64,000 bases of DNA, taken from positions 1 through 64,000 of the forward strand of contig JAFBIU010000010.1 in NCBI GenBank assembly GCA_021531775.1, written 5' to 3'. Made by a program: the position numbers and the translations under genes. Position 1 is the first letter of the stretch. Each line of letters begins with the position of its first letter. Of the stretch, positions 63,274-64,000 are shown piece after piece. Below the pieces are notes generated by a model. That model saw nothing but the letters and a program-made list of their open reading frames with translations, did not search any database and was not told where the DNA came from. This stretch comes from Parabacteroides distasonis. Its GTDB lineage: Bacteria > Bacteroidota > Bacteroidia > Bacteroidales > Tannerellaceae.

Positions 63274-64000
63274 TTAATTGAATGCAGTTGCAATGTTGCC
63301 ATCGTGCTGATCCTGCAATGCCTTATCATACTTTGCCTGACGCTGTTCCGGGGTGATCGGCACAATTTTCTGGCCATTCTGAAGGTTCTGGACACCTTCG
63401 ATAACGATCTTGTCACCCGCATTCAGACCGCCTGTGACAATATACATCTTCCCATCATGCAAATCGGAAATCTGCACCTCAGTATATTTCAACGTATTAT
63501 CCGGCTGTAGAATATAGACAAATTTCTTGTCCTGAATCTCGACAGTTGCTGACTGCGGAATCAACATGATGTTCTCCATGGTGTATGGGAAGATCACATT
63601 CGCCATACCACCGCTACGCAAAATATTGTCCTTGTTCGAAAAGACGGCACGCATACTGACAGAACCTGTTGACTGGTCAATCACGCCACTGACGGCATCG
63701 ATCTTACCTGATTCATGATAACGGGTTCCGTCTGCCAAATCCAGATGAACGGCAGGCATCTTTTCCAACTGCTCCTGCAAGGTTCCACCTGCCTTGGTCA
63801 AACGCAACAACTCTTTTTCCGTCATGGAAAAATAGACGAACACATCACCAATCTCAGAGACCGTTGTCAATGGCTGGCTAACCGATGGACTCACCAAACT
63901 ACCCAAACGATAGGGGATTGTACCGACAACTCCATCAGAGGGACTCGTCACTGTACAGAAAGAAAGATTTTGATTGGCACTCACCAACGAAGCTTCGGCC
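63274..64000 (-). CDS. RND efflux periplasmic adaptor (N-terminus outside window)
   Basis: The frame is open to the window end, reading AEASLVSANQNLSFCTVTSP through base 63987, so only the C-terminal part of about 240 residues is seen; the TTG at 63987 is not the start. The second half of the lipoyl domain (SPSDGVVGTIPYRLGSLVSP), the beta-barrel (GSVSMRAVFSNKDNILRSGG, MANVIFPYT) and the membrane-proximal domain (GDKIVIEGVQNLQNGQKIVPI) are those of HlyD/AcrA adaptors. It lies 36 bases upstream of the RND gene. Confidence 0.9.
   Translation of the reverse strand, partial: AEASLVSANQNLSFCTVTSPSDGVVGTIPYRLGSLVSPSVSQPLTTVSEIGDVFVYFSMTEKELLRLTKAGGTLQEQLEKMPAVHLDLADGTRYHESGKIDAVSGVIDQSTGSVSMRAVFSNKDNILRSGGMANVIFPYTMENIMLIPQSATVEIQDKKFVYILQPDNTLKYTEVQISDLHDGKMYIVTGGLNAGDKIVIEGVQNLQNGQKIVPITPEQRQAKYDKALQDQHDGNIATAFN

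Noticed and set aside
1-64000. tRNA genes, rRNA genes, CRISPR arrays or phage modules
   Set aside because: I looked through all intergenic gaps and saw no cloverleaf with a CCA-type end, no regularly spaced repeats and no integrase or capsid-type protein. A covariance-model scan would be decisive for tRNAs.

Overview
The window reads as a chromosomal stretch of a gut Bacteroidota, most likely a Bacteroidales such as Parabacteroides. The grounds are a SusC/SusD pair under an ECF sigma factor and FecR anti-sigma, the MoxR/DUF58/BatA-E operon, a hydroxyproline dehydratase of the glycyl-radical family, lipoprotein-rich envelope genes, and promoters of the Bacteroides type (TTTG or GTTG, about 20 bases, then TAnnTTTG). 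Genus is an inference from gene content. I saw no rRNA, tRNA, CRISPR array or intact insertion sequence.

Bases 1-6050 look accessory. They hold the tail of an InlB-repeat protein, a small DUF4160/DUF2442 toxin-antitoxin-like pair, a GH110 alpha-1,3-galactosidase with an overlapping metallo-beta-lactamase-fold lipoprotein, and an Rpn-type PD-(D/E)XK nuclease. Three copies of an unnamed repeat of about 140 bases, each built around a long hairpin, sit between these genes.

Bases 6054-15603 are a transport and utilisation locus. SusC and SusD are followed by an exported DapA/NanA-like aldolase and a DoxX/Tat/TIM-barrel fusion, with FecR upstream and the ECF sigma factor divergent. Between fecR and susC the opposite strand carries a promoter, two hairpins and a T tract: a candidate DonS-like antisense RNA.

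Bases 15674-26508 hold a free methionine sulfoxide reductase, a TSCPD protein, a CPA2 antiporter, and a hisG-hisD-hisC-hisB operon. The his operon is preceded by a 16-residue leader peptide with five consecutive His codons and an intrinsic terminator, a textbook attenuator layout. Trans-4-hydroxy-L-proline dehydratase and its activase follow.

Bases 26876-40326 hold a HAD phosphatase, the MoxR/DUF58/Bat operon ending in a PAP2 phosphatase, a striking HU-transmembrane-LysM fusion next to a plain HU protein, rimO and ftsY.

Bases 40386-64000 hold nspC, a UvrD-type helicase, metH, smpB, a Yip1 membrane protein, a GH51 arabinofuranosidase cluster with two beta-barrels and a C69 dipeptidase, nfo, a UDP-sugar dehydrogenase, a sugar-kinase-like protein, an LpxA-family acyltransferase and a tripartite RND efflux system cut by the window edge. 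Nearly everything after base 18686 is on the minus strand, in long tight operons.
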